A DNA stretch of 64,000 nucleotides from Brasenia schreberi (lineage: Eukaryota; Streptophyta; Magnoliopsida; Nymphaeales; Cabombaceae): NCBI GenBank assembly GCA_036023115.1, contig JAYKKT010000086.1, positions 10,741,501 to 10,805,500 of the forward strand. Direction: 5' to 3'. The translations under genes were made by a program, and so were the position numbers. The notes beneath the pieces were generated by a model, which saw nothing but the letters and a program-made list of their open reading frames with translations, had not been told where the DNA came from and ran no database searches. This document shows positions 10,024-19,294 of this stretch, piece by piece. Within the stretch, counting starts at the first letter, position 1; every line of letters begins with the position of its first letter.

Positions 10024-11136
10024 TTTCAATGTCTCCCTAGATCTATCCATGAAGAATACGGGATTGTCCCAATCTTTAGAAAAATCTCACTTTTAAAACC
10101 CTGGTAGGAGGAGATATCACGCCAAAGGGATATGCAGAATAGACTCTGGTCCTAAAATGGGATCATGTTTATGCAAGTGCCATGCGTGGAATGCAGATGA
10201 CATGGGTGTGGTGCCAAGAGTGGCGACCTCCCAGAGACCAGATGTGGTCGAACTCTAGAGACTTATAAGGCCTGTTGCTCCAAGTGAGCAGATCCTATGC
10301 TGTTCGATGTTCGATTTTCCAAAATCTATTTACAAAACTATTTACAAAAGGGACAACTATCTTGAGTCTCGATCCTAAGGATCTCGAGCTCTTCGTGTTT
10401 GCCCTTGTTTGAGTTTTAACACTCGCTTATCTAGCGGAGGTTTTATAAGAAGACAAGCTATATTTCAAATTCCTACGCCTTACTCGAAACGTCGAATTCT
10501 CAAGCAAGATGAAATTCAAGTAAGTAAATCCTATTTTTACATTAGGATTCCTTGAAATGAACCATGCTTTAGCTTGGGATAAGCCAGGGATGGGAAAGAG
10601 ATAACACGGTCCCTTCTGAAGCATCCCGTGGTTTAAGGCATAGAAGGCGGAAAACTGCTCTTTTTGAGCTTTTTAGCCTCTTTTTCCTTCTTTTCGTAGA
10701 GGGTCTCTTTTTGGGAGTATTTTTTCTTTAATCCCTCTTTTTTTCACAAGAGAATCGATTTTTTTCTTTGAATTCTGGTTTCTTTCTTTTGGAAAGAGCC
10801 TTTTGAATGGGAAATTTCCTTTGTTTGGGCCGTGCTTTTCCTTTTGGAAGGAGAAGAGAAGAGGGGAGGACTTATCCCAAGCTCACACTCGATCCATTCC
10901 AGATAAGCCTATTTAGAAATAGCACGTACTACTTGCAAGTATCTTGCTATGTTGAACTAGGCCTTTCTTTGTAAGAAGAAGGATTTTGAAATGTAACCAC
11001 GATTTTGAAGACTCCACTCTTTCACAAGTGCGAATCCTCTCACTCAAGGTCACACGATTTTGCCTTTTCACCTTATTTTCAGGTCTCAGGACAACTATCC
11101 CTTAATTTTTCGAAAATGAGGAATTTAATCCAAATC
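9963..11136 (-). other. Element B non-coding 3' region
   Basis: No protein-coding gene is seen. Conserved cis-motifs are the polypurine-tract inverted repeat, the 28-nt CCACGG/CCGTG hairpin at 10604-10631, and the ATAGCA/TGCTAT inverted repeat at 10919-10950. The region is collinear with 2264-3436 of element A in inverse orientation. Confidence 0.75.
10604..10631 (-). ncRNA. 28-nt conserved hairpin downstream of pol
   Basis: Read in the sense direction it is CCACGG, a spacer containing CTTCAGAAG, then CCGTG. Copies with the same 28-nt span: A 2764-2791, C 19907-19934, D 35015-35042, F 41518-41545, E 46336-46363, H 59788-59815, K 62652-62679. Most changes in the arms keep pairing through G-U wobbles (H and K, for example). 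It is probably a structure within the genomic RNA, not a separate gene. Confidence 0.55.
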
Positions 11137-14100
11137 CTACACATAATACATCTTTAAGTATTGAATATTGATAGGATCTGCTAAATTCCTACCTTCTACA
11201 TCGATCAACCAATATGAGTTGTTCGTGGTGGTTGCACGTACAACATAGGGTCCGTCCCACTTGGGGCGCCACTTTTCGAGTGGATGTGGCCCACGATAAT
11301 GGATGATTTTTAAGACCAGATCCCCCACTTCAAAGTGGCGAGGTCTTATGTGTTTGCCATAGTGTCGGGCTATCCTTTGCCGGTATGCATGAGCATGATC
11401 CATGGCAAGGAGTCGCCTCTCATCTAGCAAGTCTTCTTCGGCCATCCTAGCATGCTGAAGCGTCTCTAGGGGGAGGTCGAGTGCAATGGATGTATGAAAT
11501 GAATGCAATTGGGTATGAATGGGAAGAATGGCGTTTGTGCCATAGACCAATTCGAATGGTGTGGCATTCGTGGGAGTCTGGATGGAAGTCCTATAAGCCC
11601 ATAAGGCTTCATCCAGCTTCTCATGCCACGTCCTATCCTTCTCTAAAGTCTTCTCAATTATGCTAATGAGAGTCTTATTTGTGGCTTCGGCTTGGTCGTT
11701 GCCTTGAGGGTAGTAGGGCGAGGAGAAGTGGTGAGTTATGCCATAGGTGTTGCACAACTTGACCATCCGCTCGTTTTTGAATGGGGTGCCATTATCGGAC
11801 ACAAGGTCTCTTAGAACTCCAAATCGAGTCAAGATATTCCTCCTAACAAAAGCCACCACATGTTGCCCCTGTACATTGGTTAGGGAGATGGCTTCGACCC
11901 ACTTGGAGAAATACTCCGTGGCTGCTAAAATGAATCGATGCCCAATCGAGGCTTTTGGAAATATTGGGCCTACGATGTCAAACGCCCACATGGTGAATGG
12001 CCAGGGGCTGACCATGGAATGCAATGCAGATGAAGGGATATGAATGGTGTGCCCATGCACTTGACATGGATGACACTTCCTAACATGATCGTGACAATCC
12101 TTTTTTAAGATGGACCAAAAATAGCCCCCTCTAAGTATTTTCATTGCCATCATGTTGGCATTGACATGACCTCCACATTCTCCATCGTGGAACTCATGCA
12201 TTACTATCCTAGCCTCCTCTAGATCGATACACCTAAGTAGGATGCCGGTAAAACTTTTTTTGTATAAAACCCCACCCAGAATGGTGTATCGGGTCGAAAT
12301 CTTACGGATGAATGCCTTATCTTTGGATGTGGCATCCTCGGTGAATCTCCCATTTTCTAGAAATTGTTTTATGTCGTAAAACCAGGGTTTTCCAATAGAC
12401 TCTGGGTTATTTTGGCAGATATCCAAGTCGCGTGTGGATGGGTTGGGCGCATGCCATATTTCTAAAGATCGGGTCCCTGAAATGGGATCGACCTTTAGGG
12501 CAGAACCCAAGGAGGAGAGGGCATCGGTGATGCCATTGTCCTCTCTTCCTACATGTGTGAGTTTACACGATTGGAAGGACTGGACCAATCGAGTGGCCAA
12601 CTCGTAATATGGAAGTAGTTTTTCATTACGTAATTGCCAAATTTTCAAAACCTGGCTGATGACAAGGAGCGAATCTCCAAAGACCTGAATGCATGATGCC
12701 CCTAGAGTTTTCGAAATCCTTAAGCCTTGTATGAGTGCTTCATACTCAGCTACGTTGTAGGAACATTCGAAATCTAGGCGGACTGCTATGGGAATCTCGC
12801 CCTTTTCAGAGGAGATGAGGATGACCCCAGCCCCAGCCCCTCGTTGGTTTCGTGCCCCATTGAAGTGCATCTTCCACACTTGGTTTTCGAAATTGTTTGC
12901 CAAAATGTGGGTTTGGAAATGGTTTTGTAATATGCCTTCTTCAGGCATTTCATCAAGTGTGGGATATGCATCCTCCAGGGGGAACTCAGCCACGTAGTCT
13001 GCTAGGGCTTGCCCCTTTATGGAGATCTGGTGATGGTATTTTTGGTCATACTCCATTAGAAGGAGTTGCCATTTACCCAATCTACCTGTGAGAATGGGTT
13101 TTTCGAACAAGTGCTTGATTGGATCAAGCTTGGACACTATCCAGATCTCATGATCTAGGAAATAGTGTCTGAATTTCTGGCAGGCCCAGACTAGGGCCAA
13201 GCACGTCTTCTCCATGGCTTGATAATTTCGTTCATAAGCCAAGAGAGTTTTCAAAATATAGTAGATGGCATACTCCTTATGGGTGTCATCCTCGTATTGA
13301 GCCAATAGGGCTCCTAAAGCATTCGCATGCATAGAGATGTAGAGTAAAAGCGGTTTTCCTTGCTTTGGAGGATTCAAAACGGGGGGATTAACCAAGTATG
13401 CCTTTAGTCTCTCGAAGGACCTTTGGCATTCGTCATCCCATAAGAATTTTGTGCCCTTCCTCAACAGCTTGTTGAAGGGTTCGCATCTAGTTACCAGATT
13501 CGATATGAATCGGCGAACGGATTGTAATCGACCCTGGAGGCTACGGATTTGGGTGAGATTGGAGGGTGGAGCCATGTCTATGATGGCTCGACATTTAGAG
13601 GGGTCGACTTCTATACCCCTTTGGCTTACCATAAAGCCTAGAAGCTTCCTTGATTCTACCTCGAATACACATTTTTGAGGGTTTAGCTTTACTTTGTAAA
13701 GCCTAAGCCTTTCGAAAATCTTTTGCAAACATTCGATGTGAGTGCATCGGGTTTTGGATTTCGCCAAGAGATCATCTACATACACTTCTACGAGCTCATG
13801 AATTTGATCATGGAAGATCGTGGTCATGGCTCGCTGGTATGTTGCGCCGGCATTTTTCAAACCAAAGGGCATGACTGTATAGCAGTACGTGCCCCATGGG
13901 GTTGTGAAGGCGGTCTTACCCTGATCTCGTGGGCTTAGTTTGATTTGATTATAGCCTGAATAGCCATCCATAAACGAAAACATTTCATGATTTGCAGTAC
14001 TATCGACTATCAAATCTATGTTTGGTAAAGGATAATTATCCTTTGGAGTGGCTTTATTCAGGTTTCTAAAATCGATGCATATTCGAATTTTTCCATTGGT

Positions 14101-14571
14101 TTTTCGAACTACAATGATGTTTGACAACCAATCAGAATACACAATGGGTTTTATAAATCCAGCTTTTAACAGATCTTCTAAACCCTCTTTGACTTGCGTG
14201 TGTACATTCGAGTGTATTTTCCTAAGCTTTTGCTTTATGGGTTTTACATCCGTATCTAAGGGAAGACGATGTTCGACAATGCTGGGGTCTATGCCCGGCA
14301 TGTCTTCATACGTCCATGCAAACACATCTAAATAGGTTCGTAGAAATGCAATGAATGCTAATCTTTCATGTTCATGCAAGCATGCACCTATTTTGATGGT
14401 TTTGGGATTGGAATCATCCCCTAGGTTCACCTCTATAAAATCGAATTGGAATGTGTATTCGAGGTCTTTCACCTGAATTGGAAGGTCTTTCAAAATCGAG
14501 AATTTTATGAAATTCTGGGAGCTCAGAAGTGGGATCTTCCTCAAGGGGATCCACTTCTGGGCTTCGATCAT
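11137..14571 (-). CDS. pol: pol polyprotein of element B: RT, RNase H, aRNH, integrase (1144 aa, intact frame)
   Basis: This is the only full-length pol ORF in the window. RT spans about residues 135-315, with YVDDLL at 264-269. A gypsy-type RNase H follows at about 405-520. The archaeal-type RNase H that marks the Tat lineage lies at about 566-690. The integrase has an HHCC finger (H795, H802, C833, C836), the DDE triad (D865, D926, E962) and a GPY module near 1107, and no chromodomain. The first aRNH catalytic aspartate is asparagine (N571), although D633 and D683 remain, so that domain should be impaired. The true start probably lies upstream at an ATG at 14931-14929, just after a candidate splice acceptor. 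A frameshift in the linker separates that ATG from this frame. The product would make cDNA and integrate it in the nucleus. Confidence 0.93.
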   Translation of the reverse strand: MIEAQKWIPLRKIPLLSSQNFIKFSILKDLPIQVKDLEYTFQFDFIEVNLGDDSNPKTIKIGACLHEHERLAFIAFLRTYLDVFAWTYEDMPGIDPSIVEHRLPLDTDVKPIKQKLRKIHSNVHTQVKEGLEDLLKAGFIKPIVYSDWLSNIIVVRKTNGKIRICIDFRNLNKATPKDNYPLPNIDLIVDSTANHEMFSFMDGYSGYNQIKLSPRDQGKTAFTTPWGTYCYTVMPFGLKNAGATYQRAMTTIFHDQIHELVEVYVDDLLAKSKTRCTHIECLQKIFERLRLYKVKLNPQKCVFEVESRKLLGFMVSQRGIEVDPSKCRAIIDMAPPSNLTQIRSLQGRLQSVRRFISNLVTRCEPFNKLLRKGTKFLWDDECQRSFERLKAYLVNPPVLNPPKQGKPLLLYISMHANALGALLAQYEDDTHKEYAIYYILKTLLAYERNYQAMEKTCLALVWACQKFRHYFLDHEIWIVSKLDPIKHLFEKPILTGRLGKWQLLLMEYDQKYHHQISIKGQALADYVAEFPLEDAYPTLDEMPEEGILQNHFQTHILANNFENQVWKMHFNGARNQRGAGAGVILISSEKGEIPIAVRLDFECSYNVAEYEALIQGLRISKTLGASCIQVFGDSLLVISQVLKIWQLRNEKLLPYYELATRLVQSFQSCKLTHVGREDNGITDALSSLGSALKVDPISGTRSLEIWHAPNPSTRDLDICQNNPESIGKPWFYDIKQFLENGRFTEDATSKDKAFIRKISTRYTILGGVLYKKSFTGILLRCIDLEEARIVMHEFHDGECGGHVNANMMAMKILRGGYFWSILKKDCHDHVRKCHPCQVHGHTIHIPSSALHSMVSPWPFTMWAFDIVGPIFPKASIGHRFILAATEYFSKWVEAISLTNVQGQHVVAFVRRNILTRFGVLRDLVSDNGTPFKNERMVKLCNTYGITHHFSSPYYPQGNDQAEATNKTLISIIEKTLEKDRTWHEKLDEALWAYRTSIQTPTNATPFELVYGTNAILPIHTQLHSFHTSIALDLPLETLQHARMAEEDLLDERRLLAMDHAHAYRQRIARHYGKHIRPRHFEVGDLVLKIIHYRGPHPLEKWRPKWDGPYVVRATTTNNSYWLIDVEGRNLADPINIQYLKMYYV

Positions 14572-14845
14572 TCTCGTGGGTTATAGACCCGAGGGAATTT
14601 GATGCGTGATTTTCAAAAAGACCTGGTTTTGTACTTGGATTTTCAATTGATTTCGAAATTTTTGGTCTGGTTATGCAGACGACGTTTCTTTCGAAATCCT
14701 TTTCTTTTGCCAAAGTCCTACCAGGAGCAGCTATATACAAAATCTTTTTGGCATTTTCCAAATTTTCGATTCTTTTGGGTTTTTGTAAAACAAGAACCTT
14801 AGGAACTATACAAAGCACTCTATTTTCGAGTTTTTGTTTTTCCAT
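14414..14845 (-). pseudogene. Lys/Asn-rich linker between G-patch and RT, element B (frameshifted)
   Basis: An open frame of 143 codons, rich in Lys, Glu and Asn, overlaps the start of the pol ORF in another frame. It corresponds in position to the 139-aa linker ORF of element D (36035-36454). The pol frame resumes by about 14460 with motifs typical of the region before RT (FDFIEVNLGDD). I read this as one coding region broken by a frameshift. No domain is recognised. Confidence 0.5.
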
Positions 14846-14928
14846 TGTTTTTGGTTTTTCTTCTTTTTCGATTTTTTTGATTTAAGTTTTTCAAATGTTT
14901 TTGTATTTTTAAGAAAGGGATCTTTTGT

Positions 14929-14955
14929 CATACCTACAAAGGGAAAACACCACGG
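14929..14955 (-). promoter_or_regulatory. Candidate 3' splice site and pol start codon, element B
   Basis: In the sense direction a pyrimidine tract TTTTCCCTTTGTAG is followed by GTATG, with AG ending at 14934 and ATG at 14931-14929. The same arrangement is in C (22771-22795), D (36452-36474) and F (49372-49391). In each it lies shortly after the stop of the G-patch frame. Ogre elements of the Tat lineage are known to carry an intron between protease and RT. Confidence 0.55.
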
Positions 14956-14956
14956 G

Positions 14957-16140
14957 TTAGACTCGGAATAGGAGGTCTAAATCGTAGGTCTCTTGTAAGG
15001 CAGGTTCCAGGGCACCCTTGACCCAGGTGGTCACAGGGGGTGGTTCTGGCAGTATTCTGGGAGTATAGCCGATCCCATATCGGCTTGGATTGGCCCTAGG
15101 AAGGATGGGCTCTAGGAGACCCTGGTTTTGCGCCCCTAGACTTTTGTAGGGCATGTAGCCCATATTCAACAACATGTTCCACGATTTCTTATTTTTTTAA
15201 AATTTTTGATAAAGATCGTGGTCCTGGAACTTGCTGTCATCCATATTGTGCTCATATGGCTTTTTGTCCAGGGGCTTTGGAAATAGGAAACGCTTGGGTT
15301 TTCCTAGAAGGGTTAAGATCGGGAGGGGGCCTACTTTGGGCGGCCCCTTCACACATACAACCTTCCTAGGGTTGTTTAACACGAGCTTTGGCAGCTCAAT
15401 CATAATCTGCCCCAGGTTAGCCTCATGGGCCTGGGAGATCGATAAACAAGGGGAGTTTATGATCCCCTGAAGCTGTGGGTGACTCTCACCTAGGATCACC
15501 ACGACCTGGTCCCTAAAAGGGATCTTGACACACCTGTAGAAGGTGGATGGTACAGCGCACAAGCTGTATATCCAGGGCCTTCCCAGCAACAGGTTATAAT
15601 GGGGGTGGATGTCCAAGAAATGGAACACCCCCGTGTGCGTGATCCCTCCCGTTTCCATTGGGAGTTCGATTGATCCTAAAGGCCTAGACGCATTCCCATC
15701 GTATCCAGTGATAACGATGGGGCTTGGGTTACTGAAGTCAAGGTGACTCCGATTTGGTACGCCACATGAAGTGGAAGGATGTTGAGCCCTCCTCCCCCAT
15801 CGACTAGGCACCTGTCTAGAGAGTGGTTATTCAGAACCACCTCGATATGCAGGGCCTGGTTATGGGACTCGTAGGGTCTATCTACATCATCTTCCAAGAA
15901 AGTGATGGGCGATTTTGCTCCTAGTAAAGCCACTTGGGCAGACAGGGATTTTGGACTTATGTTCGAATCAACCTTGGCTTTTTCTAGAATTTTCTCTGGC
16001 ACGAATCTATGCCTAGGCGAGGTTTGTATAAGCTCTAGGATAGACATGTGGATAGGAATCTTTGAAAGGTGGTTTTCGAAGTCATAAGGATTTAGGATGA
16101 CTCTATCCTTGTCTGCTTTTGGCAGATTCCAGGAATACAT
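14957..16140 (-). pseudogene. Protease and G-patch region of element B, frameshifted
   Basis: Three overlapping open stretches in different frames (16140-15676, 15811-15197, 15175-14957) form one broken coding region. The retropepsin active-site segment reads CLVDGGGGLNILP. Its C-terminal part has YNLLLGRPWIYS. Together these are the aspartic protease that would cleave the polyprotein. After a stop at 15197 comes a G-patch-like domain with MLLNMGYMPYKSLG and GLLEPI. The frame closes at LDLLFRV, about 20 bases before the candidate splice acceptor. Two frameshifts and the internal stop make it non-functional. The G-patch part recurs in C, D and F. Confidence 0.8.
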
Positions 16141-17126
16141 GCTTTTGAGGGGCTAGGCACACTGACTACCTTTTTAGCACTTTGTAGGTGCGGGGGTTGA
16201 TAGATCCTCCCGGATCTAGTCACTTCCCCCACGACCAGCCTAGGGTTCGCACTAAAATTGGCTCTAAGTATGAGTTGAGGAGTAGCTTGAAGTTTTAACA
16301 CTGGTTTAGCCAGGGATTCGACTCTTGGTGGTCCCCGGATGACGACTTGGGCGAGCTTCTTGTATAATACAAGAGTGGGCGCACAAGTGGGTCGACCAGA
16401 CTCAGATTTTTGTGCTAGTTCCTCTGAAAAGGTGAGGGTACATACCACCTTTCCTTTCCCACTGCCACTAGCGTGTTTGGGAAAGGGTTCTTTGAAGATA
16501 GCTTGAGGTGGCTCAGGTTCCGCAATGACCTGGAGCCAGCCCTCCGCTATCAAGTTCTCGATTTTATTTAAAAGGGAGAAGCAGCGTTTGGTATCATGGC
16601 CTTTGAGCCGATGATACTTACAAAATTGATTTAAATACCCCCCTTTGGAAGTGACTCCTTCGAGGATTTCGGGAAGTTCTATCATGCCTTGGGCAAGTAG
16701 GAGGTCTAGGACCTCCGACATAGGTTGCCCCAGCGGAGTGTACTCCCATTTTTCAATCGGTTTTTGAAAGGTTTGCTCCCTTTTGTTTTCTAGTTTTTCA
16801 AAATTTTTGGAAGTGCCTGCCACGCCTGGATCCAACCGGACATTGGCGATTTTATGGGGCTTTGCCCCTTTGTCCATCGTGGGTAGCCCATAAGTGATGG
16901 GTTTTTCCAAGCGGGTTTTAGAAATTGCACTTCCTTTCCATAGGTGATCATATATCCCTTTTCTCAAGTTTGTTTCGAAAAGGGATGCCTTTTTGATCAA
17001 CTTATGGAAAGTTGAGATCTCATGGAGCGAGAGAAGGGTTTTTAACTCGCTTTTAAAGTTATCCAGGATGAGCATGACTGTGCATCCTTCGGATATGGGC
17101 TCTCGTACTTGGCCCAAAGTGACCTT
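16092..17126 (-). pseudogene. gag: gag 3' part of element B (to the C insertion point)
   Basis: The frame begins inside gag at VTLGQVREP and runs through a capsid C-terminal part (PISEGCTVMLILDNFKS) and a basic linker. It then has a zinc-knuckle variant CKYHRLKGHDTKRC, spaced C-X2-H-X4-H-X4-C. That form is familiar from Tat gag proteins. Element C (17127-26456) separates it from the gag N-terminus at 26457-27159. Comparison with J and G suggests a one-base deletion next to the insertion site. It would have bound and packaged element RNA. Confidence 0.8.
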
Positions 17127-17287
17127 TGTAGACATGAAAATTCTCATTCCAAAGTTTATGAAACAAACTTGAAATGAAACTTTCCACCCCTACGCTTGCG
17201 CGAGCGTGCCAGCTAGTTCAAAACTAGCAAATGTTTGTAACACTTCTAGGCGATTGTGTACAAGCGGGATCTTTTCACTCACACCTT

Positions 17288-17305
17288 CTTGAGCCGATGC
17301 TCAAG
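17288..17305 (-). ncRNA. 18-nt covarying U5 hairpin (C left LTR copy)
   Basis: The sense sequence CTTGAGC ATCG GCTCAAG folds into a perfect 7-bp stem with a four-base loop. Other copies: A 6514-6531, B 6768-6785 and 27487-27504, C 24448-24465, D 31094-31111, J 38508-38525, E 43101-43118, LTR scrap 48894-48911, F 51046-51063, G 54480-54497, H 55986-56003. The J stem is CTTGCGC/GTGCAAG, so an A-T pair became C-G. This is a structural element of the RNA leader. Confidence 0.65.
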
Positions 17306-18600
17306 GGTTAGTGTTGAGCGCTTAGGAACTTCATTTTACAGCAAAACACGACTCCCTTTTACCTAAACAAGTGTCTTTGAAAAATTTGTTGAACTTGTGC
17401 ACTCGGACTCAATACTTGGAAAAACACAAGCTGCTGAAAACAGAGAATTCTGTTTTCAGAGTTGTTTTCTAAGGGAGTTTTCAAGGCGTCACAGACTTCC
17501 AAAAATTATTAAAATTTTACCAGATAAAGCTGGTAGTGTCGAGAGACTGTAGCCTTTTTCAAATCTGCATTTGGAGCAGTATTGAATCAAAAACAAATAA
17601 TCTTCTCAGGCCACCTGACTGACTCGGAACAGTTCTGTTTCAGAAATACAGAAACTCAAAGATGAGTCTGTATCTCTTTACTCAGAACTCCGATTTTGAT
17701 GATTTTGATGTTGCTGGAAAGCTATGGATGTTAGCTTTCCAATGCATCAAAAATCAACTAATTTGGACTCCTGTGGACAGAGATATGGGACTTTTACCCA
17801 ACCTCTGTTTCAAGAAATCCGACTATGCAAACAGTGGTGCAGAAATCTGGTAGTTCTTAATATGCTTTTATTATGTGGCTGAGCGGCCTTAAAATCTTGC
17901 CAATTTTAACAGAGTGTCCAAATCTGTGTGGAATCAGTGTACCAAATTTCGAGACAATCGGAGCAAGCATCACAAAATTAAAATTGCAGAAACAGACATA
18001 TGCAGATATGCTGAAATCCGGTTTTCTGTTTTATAAATATAATGATGCATAACCCACACGAATTTAAAATGCAACAACTCTACATTCCCAAATTAAATTG
18101 CTGAGTTGAAATGAAGGGAAATCATATTTATAAGCATAAGCATAGAGGGGGTAGAGAATATAGAGTGATTATAGATTATATTGGGGAAGAAGCATATAAG
18201 CAAACACGTGGAGTGCGTATGTGCAATAGTGAAAATTCTGCAAATGTAAATGAGGGCATCAAATCTACTCACTATTACAACGTGGGGGAGACTTTGCTCC
18301 ATTAATACAACCCCAATTCAACTGAATTAATATGGAAGAAGGTTTTAAAAACAAAGGAAGAAGTACTTACAACTTTTGTCTCCGATCGGCCGGAATTCCA
18401 AGAGTGGAATCCGGCCAGCCCTTCTTCTTCTTCCTTCTATCTTCCGCACTCTCCCTCCTATGTCTACCCTCTTTTTCCCTTCACTTGCAGCCCACGATTT
18501 TCCCTTGTGCAGGCCCTCTTTTCCAGCCCCAATTCCCCAAAATTTTGATGAGAGATGAAGATAACCCAAGCTTTTTTTCAACTTGCTCCCCCTTGGCCCC

Positions 18601-18607
18601 TTTTATA
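18601..18607 (-). promoter_or_regulatory. TATA box of LTR C (left copy)
   Basis: The sense strand reads GGCCTATAAAAGGGGCC, a good plant TATA box, about 690 bp into the LTR from its U3 end. The same site is at 25763-25769 in the right LTR and 32277-32283 in D. Transcription of the element would start about 30 bases downstream. Confidence 0.65.
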
Positions 18608-19294
18608 GGCCAAGTGGGCTAGTTTCTAGCCCCTTCCATGGGGCGGATTGGACCAGCTCCTTATTGGTTCTTGATCCAATTTGGCCTAGCTATATGTAGT
18701 CCCTCTTGTTGACTTGAACCAGCCCATGTGGGCCGGGCCTAGGTGCAGCCGACTTAGTCTTTGGGTGTAGCCGATTCAAGCTTGTCTAATGTTTTGTCCT
18801 AGCATGTATTGAACTTGATACCAAGTAGTGGCCGGGTATGCCTAATTAGGCTCTTCCAATTCAATGCCTCGTTTGGTATTTGATTCTTGAATGATCCGGC
18901 TCCACTTTGATTTTGATTCTATACGGCTTCACCATGGTCTCGAGTTCAACTTGAAATGTTCTTGAATTGGATGAGCTTGAACTGGGTCCTGGATAAGCTC
19001 GATCTTCTCCTGGTTTCGGATAAGCTTTAGAATTTGATCTTGATTCTGATATGCTCCAACTTTATCTTCTTTGCTTTTTGGAAATCGATGTGGATCCAGG
19101 ATTGGGTCTCACCTGTTTATCTGCTTCAAAAACTCATGAGTTGTTTGAATTTAAAACCTTTATTTTGAAATATTCTCCAAAAGGCTTAAACTTTAAAATT
19201 TAGGGTTTTGAATTGAAAGGTTCATAAAGGCTTTAAATTGACTTTCAAAATTTAGGAGTTTTTGTAAATATTTGAAAAAATTTGGGTGTTTACA

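Larger units (their letters stand above)
17127..19294 (-). repeat. 3' LTR of element C (2168 bp)
   Basis: Reads TGTAGACATG at the left and TTTGGGTGTTTACA at the right, next to the reverse-complemented polypurine tract. It holds a U5 hairpin with a 7-bp stem and ATCG loop (17288-17305), a GCTAGTT/AACTAGC stem beside a primer-like decamer (17202-17227), the GGGG/CCCC motif (18272-18314), a GTAAGT site (18365-18370) and a TATA box (18601-18607). The LTR pair differs by scattered single bases and small indels. Confidence 0.93.

Noticed and set aside
13723..13938. Plus-strand ORFs opposite the B pol gene
   Set aside because: Shadows of the intact minus-strand pol frame.
18332..18622. 96-codon ORF present in both LTRs of C (also 25494-25784)
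   Set aside because: It is duplicated only because the LTRs are copies. It overlaps the promoter and GTAAGT site, has a low-complexity sequence and no counterpart in other LTR subfamilies.
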